A stretch of DNA of 64,000 nt, taken from Buxus sempervirens. Lineage: Eukaryota; Streptophyta; Magnoliopsida; Buxales; Buxaceae. Both the position numbers and the translations under genes were made by a program. Location of the stretch: the NCBI GenBank assembly GCA_947561395.2, contig OX387188.1, forward strand, positions 41,473,942-41,537,941, given 5' to 3'. The notes under the pieces were generated by a model. The model saw nothing but the letters and a program-made list of their open reading frames with translations. It had not been told where the DNA came from and made no database searches. Shown here in pieces: positions 11,736 to 23,255 of the stretch; positions within the stretch are counted from its first letter, which is position 1; each line of letters begins with the position of its first letter.

Positions 11736-12223
11736 CAAACCACAAAATTTTCTTCAGCCTATCAACTTCTCATTCCCTTCCTTTCGATTCGAACCTCCAA
11801 GTTGTGAAATTAATGGATCCAAAGAAGGCGAATTCAAAATAATTGGTTTGCAGAACACTGATTGGCCAGGGAACACTGTTCGGCCAAGGGATAACTATGA
11901 GCGGTATTCATCTGTGAATGAAGACGTTTGGAGGAAGTCTTGCTTGGAGGACTATGTGTTGTTGCCATAATCAGAGATGGGATTACCGTGAAGAAGAGGT
12001 TGACTTTGTAACAAGGCATGAGTGGACATTATTGCCACAAGAACCAGCAGGCCATAGCTCGAACCCTGATCACTCTGGTCAGGGAAAAAGCTCTGGAAAA
12101 CCACCTTTGCAAACAGGTAGACGGATTTCTAACTAGATGCTCTGAATCCATGGACAATCTCTGCTTTAATCTTTTTATTGATATATCCCATGTTAAATTC
12201 TTTAATCTGTTCAACTTCGGGCT
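11736..12223 (+). other. Unassigned stretch, possibly a decayed exon
   Basis: Around 11,860-12,140 codon-like sequence is seen in shifting frames (for example RPRDNYERYSSVNEDVWRKS, later ARTLITLVREKALENH), interrupted by stops. I do not recognise the family. It may be a broken gene whose last exon is near 14,156, but this is a guess. Confidence 0.2.
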
Positions 12224-12279
12224 AAACTTCACTGCATATATACTACCAAAAAAAAAAAAAAAAACTTCACTGCATATAT
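12224..12279 (+). mobile_element. Micro-insertion ACTACC(A)n flanked by 18-bp direct repeat
   Basis: The direct repeat AAACTTCACTGCATATAT occurs at 12,224-12,241 and 12,262-12,279. Between them lies only ACTACC plus a run of A. The structure is that of an extremely truncated retroposon insertion with target-site duplication. Confidence 0.65.
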
Positions 12280-12482
12280 GACCTTTAAGTATCTTATTTT
12301 CATTTTAATTTGATATATACGTGAGGCTTTATAGTTTTCTTTTGTTCAATTTCTGGCTAAGTTTATTCTTTTGTCAACGTTGCCTATCCCAGTGGATTCA
12401 TTTGCCAAACCTTGTAAGGCAGTTCAGAGGAATTCGAGTTTGCATTCAATTATAAACTTATCTGATATTTCTTCTTTATTTT

Positions 12483-12632
12483 AGGTGCTGATTTTTTAAT
12501 GATTCCATATAAGAGTCTGTGTCTGTGTGTGTATGTGTGAGAGTTTGCACACGCGTGCGTAAGGTGCTGATTCTTTAATGATTCCATATAAGAGTCTTTG
12601 TGTGTGTGAGAGAGTTTGCACACGCGTGCTTA
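12483..12632. repeat. Direct tandem duplication, two units of about 75 bp
   Basis: Unit 1 (12,483-12,561) and unit 2 (12,562-12,632) both begin AGGTGCTGATT and end GTTTGCACACGCGTGC, with a variable TG-rich tract inside. Confidence 0.85.
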
Positions 12633-14155
12633 AAGATATAAGCGCATACATATTCCAAATTCCATTTAGACATCAGTGTTGCTGAACTTTTCACCTACTG
12701 AGCAAAGGATCTTCATTTATATCTTTATTCCTATTTCTCCATAAGGTAGGATACTTCAATTTCATTGTGGATTGAGATAGTGTCCTCTACCCCGCATTTC
12801 TTTGTCCTTGTTAAGAATTCTTATTAGCTACTCACCTTAAATTTCAAATTGTAGGGGCTATAGAGATTATATTGCTAAATTAGACAGATTTGTTAAATGG
12901 TCTTATGTTTGCTTATCGCATCCTTCTGTTCTCTAGAGGTTCTTGCTTCCATTGCAATAAATTAGTGGCTTTAATAAACTGTTAAAGTTTTCGATTAGGC
13001 AAAACTGTTAACTTTTCCGAATCTCTCTTGGTTTTCAGCCTCAATATGGGTGATTTTTCTCAGTGCATTTCCCATTAATTTGACCTGTTCAGAAGACAAA
13101 ACATGTGTCTTGGAGCTCTTATGTTTGTCGGTGAACTTCTAACATCCCCATTTGTATGACCTTATTGCGAGAACTAACAGAAATCCATGAGGCTGGAAAG
13201 CCAAAAACAGTGACCCCAGCTTATAGGACGGTGTTGCTGAGATCTATGTGTTCTTTCAGCACTTCCCATTTGCCTCATGGAAGGATTTTCATGAGTGATT
13301 ATCAACTAAAGATAGTTTACTTAAATCAAGATTACATTGTACATCTTTTAAAAGACCTCCTTGGGGAACCAGTGTAACATCTTTGTTACCGGTCCTTTCA
13401 CTAAGAGTGTTTTGGTTAAGTCCACTCTTTCCTTAAACCTGAATTGCTCTCCAATTCATCGATCCCTAGCAGAATTTGACCATCTTTCTGGTTGATCATT
13501 AGTTTCCTGATTCTGCTCATCAAACTAGATCCTTTTTTTAGCATTGGCAGTTCTGTATAGCTCTTTACAGATCATTGGATCCAAAAGAGCCATGAATTTG
13601 TGTGTGATCTTCTTCTATGTCATGGTAGGTCATTGCCCACAGTTTCCAATTTCTTCTGTATAATTCTTTCTATTGCCTTTTTCAGGTTTTGTAGCATTTA
13701 TGATGAAGTTGCCATGTTTGTTTTGTTGCAGACATTGTTGACTTAAGATGCTGATCACCATGGCAAAGATACAAAGGTAAATATGTGTTATAGGTGTCAA
13801 GGCACAGATTATTCTATTTACACACGAATCATACCAACTGATTTCATTAAATATATTAGTTCCTCTCATGACTTTGTTCACCACTCCAACAAAAACCATC
13901 ATTAGCTCTTTAATTTTCACAAAAACCATGTTTGTGTAGTTATTTCCTCTTATATGAGACAATTCTGGATTATTTCATTTTTTTTTCAGTGACATAAACT
14001 CTGTTTCATATATGTTGAAGAAACATGTACATGGTTTAAATATTGAATACATTTTTTTTACTATTCTACTTTAAATTCTGAAGCTAAGATTTTGTAATGT
14101 AGTTACTGCATGCATTTTGCTACCCCAAAATGCCGAGATGAACATATTGCTACAG
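12633..14155. other. Intergenic or intronic DNA, no supported gene
   Basis: AT-rich. One 73-codon frame (13,156-13,377) has no recognisable domain. Some segments could be introns or exons of the unassigned gene suggested at 11,736 and 14,156. Confidence 0.25.
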
Positions 14156-14244
14156 GCAAGGAGGCAAAGAAACTTTATGAAGCCAGCATGACCGAGACTG
14201 AGAAGTTGTGGACAAAGAAGTTGAAAAATAAGACCGAAAACTGA
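14156..14244 (+). CDS. Possible last exon of an unidentified gene
   Basis: After an acceptor-like CTACAG, the frame KEAKKLYEASMTETEKLWTK continues KLKNKTEN to TGA 14,242. The peptide is Lys/Glu-rich and helix-prone, and its base use looks coding. No partner exon was established, so it may be chance or a relic. Confidence 0.2.
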
Positions 14245-14482
14245 AGCAAAATAGCCATGATTGAGAGCTGCTAAATGAATTGTTGCTTGAAATGGAAACT
14301 GTGCAATCGATTTGTCTTGTATTCAGTGCACTTTTGTAATGGCACTTCTGTATAGAAACGGTTGTATTAGAATTTTGTTTGTGAACACATTTACTTGGTC
14401 TTGTACACTTTTTTGCTGTTTTTTTTCTGCTCCCTTTGTAATTGGTGTTGCAACGCCTTCTGGTCTGCCCATGAAAAAAAAA

Positions 14483-14870
14483 GATTCTGGGAGAATGTAT
14501 CAAATGGATTTTTTTTGGGTTACACATACACCTTTAGTTTTTTGTGAATATATATGAAACAAAAGTGTACAGAGGAAACTATAAAGCAAAAGGATTTTGG
14601 GGGAACGTATCAAAAAAAAATTTTTTTTTTTTGGTTATGTATTCACTTTCAGTTTTTTGTGAATATATGTGAAGCTAAAATCTGGCCAGAGGAAACTACG
14701 AAGAAAAAGGATTCCAGGGGAATGTATCAAATGTTATTTTTTTTTGGTTATGTATGCACCTTCAGTTTTTTGTAAATATATGTGAAGCTGGAATCTACAG
14801 AGGAAACTACGAAGAAAAAGGATTCTAGGGGAATCTATCAATATGGTTTTTTCTTTGGTTACGTATCAGC
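14483..14870. repeat. Tandem array of 110-117-bp units (about 3.5 copies)
   Basis: Units start at 14,483, 14,593, 14,710 and 14,821 with GATTC/TnnGGGGAAnnTATCAA. Each carries a T-run, a GTTAYGTAT segment, CTTTCAGTTTTTTGTGAATA and AGAGGAAACTA. Identity is about 80-90%. The array ends in the hairpin at 14,853-14,910. Confidence 0.85.
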
Positions 14871-14910
14871 CAAGTTCTGGAGATAGAACTTGGCTGATAC
14901 GTAACCAAAG
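14853..14910. repeat. Perfect 26-bp inverted repeat (hairpin), 6-nt loop
   Basis: 14,853-14,878 is the exact reverse complement of 14,885-14,910. The stem begins CTTTGGTTACGTATCAGC. The left half derives from the last tandem unit of the preceding array. Right of it come short repeats of AATCTTCCAACCAAA. Confidence 0.95.
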
Positions 14911-15454
14911 AATCTTCCAACCAAAGAATCTTCCAACCAAAAAGTTCGGATGAAGGAGGGGAGGGAAAACCGAAGTCTCGCCAGCCAAAACCCTTTTCAC
15001 CCAAAAAATCTTCCAACCAAAAGTCCTCGAACCCTAAATCATCCAAACCCAAAAAAAAATGTTCGAACCCTTTGCGCAAGCACTCGCGTGACTTATATAG
15101 GCAAGGGAGGAGGGGTATCCGCTCACTTAAAAAAGGGGATCCGCTCAGCTTGAACTGAGCGCATAGCCGCTTGCCACGTCCGCTCGAGCGACCATATGAT
15201 GAAAAATCATTAAATGCGGCCGCTCACTGGTCGGAAAATCTAAAAAATTCAGATTTAGTCCCTGGCCAATTTCAATTTAATCCGATATTCTCGGATTTTT
15301 ATAGATTTAGTCCCTGGGATATTTCGTACATTTGGATATTTACGGATTTGATCCCTGAGATATTTTCCTGCGCAACTCGCCACGTGTGTAGCTTTTTGCC
15401 ACGTGCGCAGATTGCTGGTTTTGCTGCTTGGGAATTTCGTCAGCTTATATTTCT
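14911..15454. other. Repeat-derived DNA, unclassified
   Basis: It contains repeated AATCTTCCAACCAAA motifs, a TATATA near 15,095 and phrases such as GATTTAGTCCCTGG used twice (near 15,255 and 15,305). Possibly part of an LTR element, but no LTR pair, primer-binding site or protein domain is seen. Confidence 0.3.
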
Positions 15455-16108
15455 TCACCCGGGCTCCAATCTAGGCAAACTTAGTTGCGTTGGAATCGTG
15501 TCGAGATTCTCTATCCAATGACCTAGGGGTAGGCCTCTGGATCGGATTTTAGCAGAAAGTCAACTTTTGGCTCTGCTCAAGTTTGATCGCCCGCAGAACC
15601 CTCATCCGGACCCCAATTCCTGCAAACTCAGTTGCGTTGGAACCATGTCGAGATTCTCTATCCAATGACCTAGGGGTAGGCCTCTGAATCGGATTTTAGC
15701 AGAAAGTCAACTTTTGGCTCTGCTCAAGTTTGACCGCCCGCAGAACCTTCATCCGGACCCCGATTCCTGCAAACTCAGTTGCATTGGAACCGTGTCGAGA
15801 TTCTCTATCCAATGACCTAGGGGTAGGCCTCTGGATCAGATTTTAGCAGAAAGTCAACTTTTGGCTTTGCTCAAGTTTGACCGCCCGCAGAACCCTCATC
15901 CGGACCCCGATTCCTGCAAACTCAGTTTCATTGGAACCGTGTTGAGATTCTCTATCCAATGACCTAGGGGTAGGCCTCTGGATCGGATTTTAGCAGAAAG
16001 TCAACTTTTGGCTCTGCTCAAGTTTGACCGCCCGCAGAACCTTCATCCGGACCCCGATTCCTGCAAACTCAGTTGCGTTGGAACCGTGTCGAGATTCTCT
16101 ATCCAATG
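15455..16108. repeat. 147-bp tandem repeat array, about 4.4 copies
   Basis: The marker ACCTAGGGGTAGGCCTCTG occurs at 15,521, 15,668, 15,815 and 15,962, exactly 147 bp apart each time, and the array breaks off at 16,109 in a fifth unit. The middle units differ at only a few positions; the first, partial unit is more divergent. The unit also contains AGCAGAAAGTCAACTTTTGG and TCGAGATTCTCTATCCAATG. Confidence 0.95.
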
Positions 16109-17196
16109 GTATAAAGTAAGGTGGCCAAATTTTACTTGATCGAAAAGTCAACTTTTGACCCCTCAGGGTTTGACTTTTTGTCCAGGGTTTGCATTTCTGG
16201 TTTTTCTGGGAGGCGCAAAAATGAGGTGCTTACATCTGTTATTTAGTGCACACAACCTCATAGATTGAAACATGTACAAACGCAATATACCCATTTCAAC
16301 ATCATGAAAACGGAAAAAAAAGGAAAAACAGAGCATGATAAAAGAACACCACTTAATGCTTTCAAGATGAAGTAGTTGTAAACAAAAGTTATAAACAGAA
16401 AAGATCGCGTGGACATGCTTGATCGTTCTCTATGCATCACCCTACTCAAGTTGGATAATGTATAACCATAGCAAAATCAAAACCTAAAACATGAACAAAA
16501 AAAAAATAGAAACCTCTCCACGTACCTGGGACGAACGCAAATATGCCCTAAATACGATCCCAACAACTTTGAAAACATACAAATCGATGCTATAGGAGTT
16601 GGAACATGAACCTCGAGGTTTAGGGCACCAAACATGATTATTAAGACAGTTTGCATCAATAAAAACATCTCAGAGAGACTCAAACAAGGGAAAGAACTCA
16701 AATCTAAGGCTGAGCACTTGGACACTGGGGATTTCTTCTAAAACCTGAGGCCGACCACTTCGTTGCACATGCACAACCGCTGCGTTGATAGAACCTCTAT
16801 CCGAACCAACTTCAAAGCCGAGATACTTCAGAAGAAGCTTCGGTTGTGTCGAAGAAGAGTTCTCCTTACGTGCAGAAGAAATGGTCACAGAAGAAGAAGA
16901 AAGAGGGAAGAATAATTGCCAGCAGTTTCAAATGGGAGTGAGATTTGGGAGAGAGTCCGCAGAAGAAATGGGAGTGAGATTTGGGAGAGAGTCCGCAGAA
17001 GACGATTCCGTACGTCAGGAGTTTCAAATTTTAAAAATTTTAAACTAATTGCCAAATCTCAGCTGCCGTTAACGTTATTAGCAATTTCCGTTTGGGTGGT
17101 CATGTGCTTGGCATGTGCAAGAGAGCGGACATGTGGTCCGATCTGGCGACAGTTCCATCTAACACTCCAGATAAATGCTCCACAGTCCGGCTTCCG
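16109..17196. other. Intergenic DNA with a 36-bp tandem duplication
   Basis: No recognisable gene. 16,931-16,966 and 16,967-17,002 are consecutive copies of a 36-bp unit starting AATGGGAGTGAGATTTGGGA. In one frame the duplication encodes GSEIWERVRRR twice, but the frame has no known domain. Confidence 0.5.
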
Positions 17197-17822
17197 TGCT
17201 AAGCCGGAACCATGCTAGGCCAGCAAGTGGGCCGTCAGATTCGTTTGACATGCCAACATATATCTACACCCAATGACATTGTTTTTATTATGTGTTATGT
17301 ATTAACTATTGAATTGTATATGTTTACTAATTAATTTGATATATATTTAATGCCAAGGTCATTGAAATTAGTCATGGGCTTTGCTATTCGCATCTCCTAC
17401 AGCGTGGAGTGTACACACCATCACACATCGTGGTTGGACCCACCATTCACTTTTTTGGGGCCCACACGTTAATGTGTGTTGGTGTATATATACATCTCAC
17501 GTTATAGACGATTTCTATTGGGGCCTTGGAACCTGGACTCCATACTATTTCATGCCGCAATATTGATATTACTTAAATGATGCAGCATCTCATAGCTAGT
17601 ATTTTTTCTTATAAATCCGTTCACATTTGAGAATTTTCCTTATACGTAAATGGATGAATATCTTCTTATGTTAATTTACTTCATTTATAATGAAAACTGA
17701 AACAGAAAACATGGCTTCCTTAAAAAAAAAAGAAAAAAAGAAAAAAGGAAAAAAAAAACATTGCAATGGAATCCCTTATTTCTTATCTATATGAAAGCCT
17801 CAGAGTGACCAAATCAGACATT
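17197..17822. repeat. 3' flank of MMP copy 2, duplicated at 23,256-23,850
   Basis: Starts at TGCTAAGC(C/T)GGAACCATG and runs to the MMP stop. It matches 23,256-23,850 with few differences and, in part, 23,990-24,231. It holds no gene. Confidence 0.85.
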
Positions 17823-18767
17823 CTACAGAGCACGTATGCCCTGAATGTCGTCGGCGTGCAGACCCTTCTTAGCTCCGCTGGGAATTGTAGCAAACATAAT
17901 AGCATCCTCAACATTGCTGTGATTAAGCCCAAGAAGATGCCCGATTTCATGTAGTGCCACAGTCTCCAAGTCCATTGCACCCCGGACTGCCCCATTCACC
18001 CAGGTCTCGTCTGCATCGTAATGAAACCTTCCATCAGTGGGTGCAAAAGCATGAGCCACAGTCCCCCCACGCCCGTCGAACGGGTATCCGTCTCGATGAT
18101 CACCACTTTGGAAGCTGATCTTCATGTCTGCAGCCATATAGTTCTGAATTTCCTGGAACGTGAAGTGGGTCACCCTCGACCACGTTGCAAAGGCTCGAGC
18201 GCAAATGGGGCTAATGTCGGCTCGGGTTCCTGGGAGGAATCCGTAGGTGAATCGAGTTTTAGAAGCCGGCCACCTGGGAGATCCAGGAAAGAATGTGTAA
18301 TGGGAAACCGCATGGATGGAGCTGGGACGATGGTGGTGCATCGAAGTCGTGCGGTTCACAACGTCCGGGACGCCGCATCTAGGCATCATCATCTTCTCCA
18401 CAGTCTTGGCGTCTAAGGTCCCGGTGGGGTTCAGTCGGTAATTAATCTGGTATGTCTTGAGGGCAGACTCCAACTGATCATCGAAATAGTCATCGTTTGC
18501 ATGAGCGGAGTGGGAGTTTTTGGAATGGTGATAGCTTAGATATCCAAATCTTTCCAGATAACTTTTGAGGTCGTGCAGTCCTTTCACCTTCTCTCCTTTG
18601 TGGCATCCTTGCAAATTCTTGATAAAGTCAAAAGGTTTGGGTTTCACACCATTGGAATTGGCTGCATTAATGGAATTAGACAAGATGGGGACGAGGAGGA
18701 GGAGGAATAAAAAGAAAGGAGAGGGTTTAACTGCCATTGCCGAGTACGGGGAAGGCTTTAATTTCAT
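17823..18767 (-). CDS. Matrix metalloproteinase (plant matrixin), copy 2
   Basis: Intronless, 314 aa from the first ATG (18,767). The second Met (18,737), starting MAVKPSPFFLFLLLLVP, is the more likely start given a TATA box at 18,793-18,800. Features in order are a signal peptide, a propeptide with QINYRLNPTGTLDAKTVEKM, the cysteine switch PRCGVPD, a catalytic domain with HEIGHLLGLNH and a Met-turn at AIMF. It diverges from copies 1 and 3 at dozens of positions, with no frameshift. It ends IRAL, where copy 3 ends IRALYNV, because CTGTAG replaces CTTTACAATGTC. Such enzymes are secreted zinc endopeptidases, in plants linked to wall remodelling and defence. All active-site residues are present, so it is probably functional. 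Confidence 0.92.
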   Translation of the reverse strand: MKLKPSPYSAMAVKPSPFFLFLLLLVPILSNSINAANSNGVKPKPFDFIKNLQGCHKGEKVKGLHDLKSYLERFGYLSYHHSKNSHSAHANDDYFDDQLESALKTYQINYRLNPTGTLDAKTVEKMMMPRCGVPDVVNRTTSMHHHRPSSIHAVSHYTFFPGSPRWPASKTRFTYGFLPGTRADISPICARAFATWSRVTHFTFQEIQNYMAADMKISFQSGDHRDGYPFDGRGGTVAHAFAPTDGRFHYDADETWVNGAVRGAMDLETVALHEIGHLLGLNHSNVEDAIMFATIPSGAKKGLHADDIQGIRAL

Positions 18768-19075
18768 ACTACGTTGTTAATTATCGGGTCTCTATTTATA
18801 CACATTCAGAGGGAAGATTAATTGACCAGAGGTGATGACAAGTCTTCTTGTTTGTAGAAGAAGAAGACGCCTTGGAGTAAGTCTCACGTCAGAAAACTCG
18901 CCGGAAATTAATAGAAGGAAGACTTAACGAGGAATCTAAATGTTAAGTGCCAAAATTTTCTAGCTTTCCGGGAAGGAAATGCCACAGTACTCGGAGCTCG
19001 GAGCGGAAGACCGAAGTCCTGCGGGTGCATTTATGATGATGTATAAACGTTTCCTACTCCAATACAATCGATGTT
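18768..19075 (-). promoter_or_regulatory. Promoter region of MMP copy 2
   Basis: A TATAAATA reads on the minus strand at 18,793-18,800, 26 bp from the first ATG. Similarity to the upstream regions of copies 1 and 3 continues to about 19,075 and then stops. Confidence 0.6.
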
Positions 19076-22000
19076 CCACACACACTAACCCCATCCCAGC
19101 CGGTGGTAGCACGGCACCGCCGACTGTCCTGCACCAGAGGAAACGCATTCCCTAGTGAGGTGGTAAGACATTGTATCTAAGCATGTCAACTATGCGAGAG
19201 GGTTCTATCTGACTCCAGACTCCACTCGAGCAGGTAGAATCACGGTACCGCAGGATTTTGACACTAGAGGAAATGGATAGGACACAACTTGGGTGCATTT
19301 GGGCCGTGTTTGCCCTGCCATCGCCAAAAGGAAAGGGCCGGCACTGCCAGTCGTTTCGTGCCGTGCCCTTCAAGTGCATTTAATTTTTAGTTATAAGACT
19401 TAATATTTTTAGGTTTAATTATTACTAAAAAAACAAAATATAAATAAAAAAGAACAAGCAAAACATCGAAGGAACATATTTAAGTGGTTTCAATTGCTCA
19501 ATTTCTATAAACTGTTATGAACTTTGAACCTGGAATGTGCAATGTTGCACCTTTTAAGTTTCAAGATTTTTCAGGCACTTCCAAGTGAAAATTAAATACA
19601 AATTATCTTCCGACCATAAATCCGTAATAAGCTTGGTTCGGTTTGGGTTTATCGGTTTTAACCGAACCCTTGCCATCCCTGTTTGTACCTAATGCTTGTA
19701 TTGAAATTATTAAGCAAATAAAGGTCATCTTTGTTAATAGGAACTTTCTGATTATTACGAACACGGTCAGATGTCATGGCATCATCAACATACATGTGAG
19801 TATGATGATGAGCATGTATGTTGATGAGGGATTCAATCCAATTGAAAGAAATTTTGACGTCCGCAAGGATTCATTATCTCTCCTCTCTCTAGCAGAGAAT
19901 AGAAAAAAAGGAAAATAGAGACTCAAAGAATAGAATAATTAATTATTTCTATTTTTAACAAGGAAGGATAATAAGAATTTAGATAATTAATAAAAATAAT
20001 TGGCACATTACACATGGCTACTATTAATTAAGTGGGGACCACCCTTTCTCTCCCCTCTTTTCTGCATTCTTGCACTTTACACTCAGCAACAGTTCCTTCC
20101 AAAGCTTCCTCAACCCTGGAGACGGCGTCAGCGACAATGACGGATTTCTGCTGCCATCGTTGAACGTCTCCAATTTATTCATCTTCTGGGTCCATGTTAT
20201 TGTAACAATTATGCATTTCCCACGTGTTCGACTTCTTCTATAAATTTTTAAGGTTTTCTATATTTTTATGTACCTTTTTGTTTTTTGTGCGTATATTTAT
20301 CTTCTTTTTTTTTTTTGGGGTACTTTAAGTCCTTTTTTCTTTTTTTTAACTACAAAATTGGAGTTTATAAATTAAATTTAAAATACTTAAATTAAAAGAA
20401 TAATGATAAAAAAAAGATAAGTTAAAAAAAGGATAAATATAGAAAAAGATAAAAATCAAAAAGAAAAAGATACATAGAAAAGATTATTTAATCTTCGAAA
20501 AACAAAAAAAAACGATAAATAAAGATTTTTCATCATTTTTTAATATTTTTTTAAAAGTAAATAACTATATATTTTTTTCTGTGTTTATTTTTTATTTTAT
20601 CTTTTTTTTATTTGTGTTTAATTTTATAAATTTAAGTAGAATTTTAGGATTTTTTTTCTTCTTAAAAAAAGAATGGGGGGTCTTGGGTTATGTTTGTTTC
20701 ATCGGAAAATAAGAAAAAGAAAATATTTTCCGGAAATTTTAAATTTTCCGAACTTCTGTTTTGTTTGGGGAAAACAAAAAATATTTTTCTGATCGGCCGT
20801 AATTGGGAGGAAAATAACTTCCGCCATTTTTTTCGGAGAAAAACAAGCCCGACATTGTCTGACTTGATGCGTTTCCTTCTACAACTACAACTCCTCGATG
20901 AAACTTACAACCTTGGATTCTCCTCCATCTCCATCCCAAAGCATTCTGCTTGACAATTTATCATCTGAAGATCTGAAATTGGAGCATCTCATGCGGCCGG
21001 AGAACCTAATTGGCTTTCAGAGCTCGAAGGCTTTCTTTCTAAATCTTCTCTCTCAATCTTATGACCATCAATGATTTCCTCATTTTTGTATATGATCGAT
21101 TGACATCTTACTGCCATCTAGTTATGGCGAAGTAGATCATTTTTTTTTATGTCGACATTCACGTGGGAGTCAGAGATCCCCATTACCATGTGCACAAAGC
21201 TTCTGATTTTTCCGTTCATAACAACGCATCATCGTCAAATCTCCGGCGACTTAGCACTCTCCGATGATTGCCTGTACTATTTGTAAAATGTTTGTTGTCA
21301 ATTGGTAATCAACCTATGTATCGATACTTGTTCATTGTAGAACAATAAATGGATAAAACAAGGGAGGGGTTCTCTGTTCTGCAGTCTCTCCTCTCTAAAG
21401 CATCCACTAATGGACCATGTCTCCACTCCCCAAAGCATCCACCGAGCAAAGCACTTCTATCGGGATAAAATGTCCAAGTCTACTGTTTGTCAATTATTGG
21501 TTGATAAGTAATAATTAATCCATATAAAATTTCTTCTATCCGATCGCACTACAATCTAAAAGAGTTGGGTCGATTTTTGTAAATTTGATAAAGTTTGAAG
21601 TTGTTTTAGATATATTTAATAGTTATTAAAGGATTATACTAAATTATAAGTTTTCACCTTTTCCTCAACTTTTGAACTTTCATTTCAATCTCCACTTTTC
21701 TTATTTCTTTTCTTCCCTATCACATCCAAATGCCTAAAAAAAAAAAAAAGAAAAAAAGAAAACATTTGAAGCAAACAAAGCCTTGGTGGAAACCGGAGCG
21801 GTTTTCCAGTGACTGAATCTCATAAAAACTAGAGGCTTCTCATAGCCACCATAAATGGATGGATATCCATTTGGTTCATTTGACTGGATCTGGCCATTTG
21901 CCATTGGATCAACCGATCAATACCTTGGTACTTTCCAGAACTCTTGTTCTGAGAATCTCATCAAGATAACTTGTGAAGCAAATCTGAAGTTTGATCCGCA

Positions 22001-22584
22001 GGAGGAACAACGGCCACCATGATTATCTTAAAAAAAAGGGTCACTCCATTAGAGAGAGCGATGGAATGAAACCCTAATACTACTAACCTTTCAAGGAATA
22101 AAAGTGGGGCTGAGGATTTTGGGATGAGAAAGATACAAAAAAAACCTAAGAAGGGGATTCAAGGTCCGATTATATCGGCAGAAAATAGCTATTGGTGTCT
22201 CTCAGATGCTTCAAATCGCAGTTATTGTTGCATCAGACAAAGAACAAAAATGACAGAGAATACTGAGACGGAAATGTGTTAAAAAAAACTTAAAAATTAC
22301 GTTCGGACATCCGAGGTGCCACGTCAGCCCGGAACCACACGACACCAATCACCCCTTTTGCTTAAAATAATAGATATCTTAAGAGAAATTTGGTTCATAC
22401 CGAGATTGTTAAAAATAAATTAAAATGCTTCATAAATTTATATTTACACAAAGTTAATTATATTGCATATTACATCATTACAATATGAGCATATCTCAAC
22501 TAAGTTATCACTCATTAATCTATCTATCATCTCTCGTTTGGTGAAAAAAGGTGTTCTTTAAAGCGCCAAGCCACCAATCCAATG
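19076..22584. other. AT-rich intergenic DNA, no supported gene
   Basis: Long A/T runs (20,280-20,660) and remnants of non-autonomous elements occur, e.g. the TTCGGTTTGGGTTTATCGG phrase near 19,635 and GGAAAATATTTTCCGG-type sequence near 20,720. A segment near 21,700-21,735 ending CTATCACATCCAAATG resembles part of the element at 26,620. ORFs here are short and featureless. Confidence 0.5.
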
Positions 22585-22592
22585 GTTAGATG

Positions 22593-23098
22593 TAGGGCTG
22601 GCAATGGGTCGGATATAAATCCGAATCCGATCCGAAAATCCCGAATCCAATCCAAAAATATAGATCCATGGTTCGAATACGGATATCGGATCCGAATCCG
22701 AATCTGTCCATATCCGATCCGAACCGAAATCAACATATACTTTTCATTACATCATTGGTAAACTTTGCATAAACCATGATTGAACTATCCTTATTCATAT
22801 CTTGCTTTAATATTTATATGGCTCATTAGTTTTGATAATTAAAATTTGCTTTAATAGTTAAACTTGACTTTTGAATTTTAAGTTCAAATCGAATTTAATT
22901 CGGATCGAATTCGGATTTCGGTTATTTATTCGGTCGAATTTCGAATTCGGATACAGTATATAAATTCGGTTTCGAATTCGGATTCACATATAAAAGATCC
23001 GTCGGATTTCGGATCGAATTCGGATATCGGATTTTTATTTTCGGTTCGGATTCGGATCATGACAGATCCGTACCGTATTCGACCCGTTGCTAGCCCTA
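22593..23098. mobile_element. Non-autonomous hAT MITE, 506 bp, perfect 8-bp TSD
   Basis: The element starts TAGGGCTGGCAATGGGTC and ends GACCCGTTGCTAGCCCTA. It is flanked by identical GTTAGATG at 22,585-22,592 and 23,099-23,106. An 8-bp duplication and TAGGG inverted ends define hAT. The interior is built of CGGATTCGGAT / ATCCGAATCCG repeats and has no transposase. Confidence 0.92.
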
Positions 23099-23101
23099 GT
23101 T

Positions 23102-23146
23102 AGATGTGCATGCCAAATTCAACCAAAAAAAAGATGTGCATGCCAA
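23102..23146 (+). mobile_element. Micro-insertion ATTCAACC(A)n flanked by 15-bp direct repeat
   Basis: AGATGTGCATGCCAA occurs at 23,102-23,116 and 23,132-23,146, separated by ATTCAACC plus A-run. It abuts the right target duplication of the hAT MITE. Confidence 0.6.
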
Positions 23147-23255
23147 TCGGTTGTTAGGCAGACCTGCCTTGAGAGGCTGTTCCTAATTAAACAAGCCAGT
23201 GGCCCACAAGGTTCTGGACCAACACGACATAGCCAGAGATTTTCTATCTGTCTCA

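Noticed and set aside
15129-15150. Fifth micro-insertion (ATCCGCTCA repeated around CTTAAAAAAGGGG)
   Set aside because: The repeat is only about 9 bp and the insert does not end in ACC(A)n; too weak to include.
15455-16108. CRISPR array
   Set aside because: The repeats are directly abutting 147-bp units without spacers, in a plant nuclear context.
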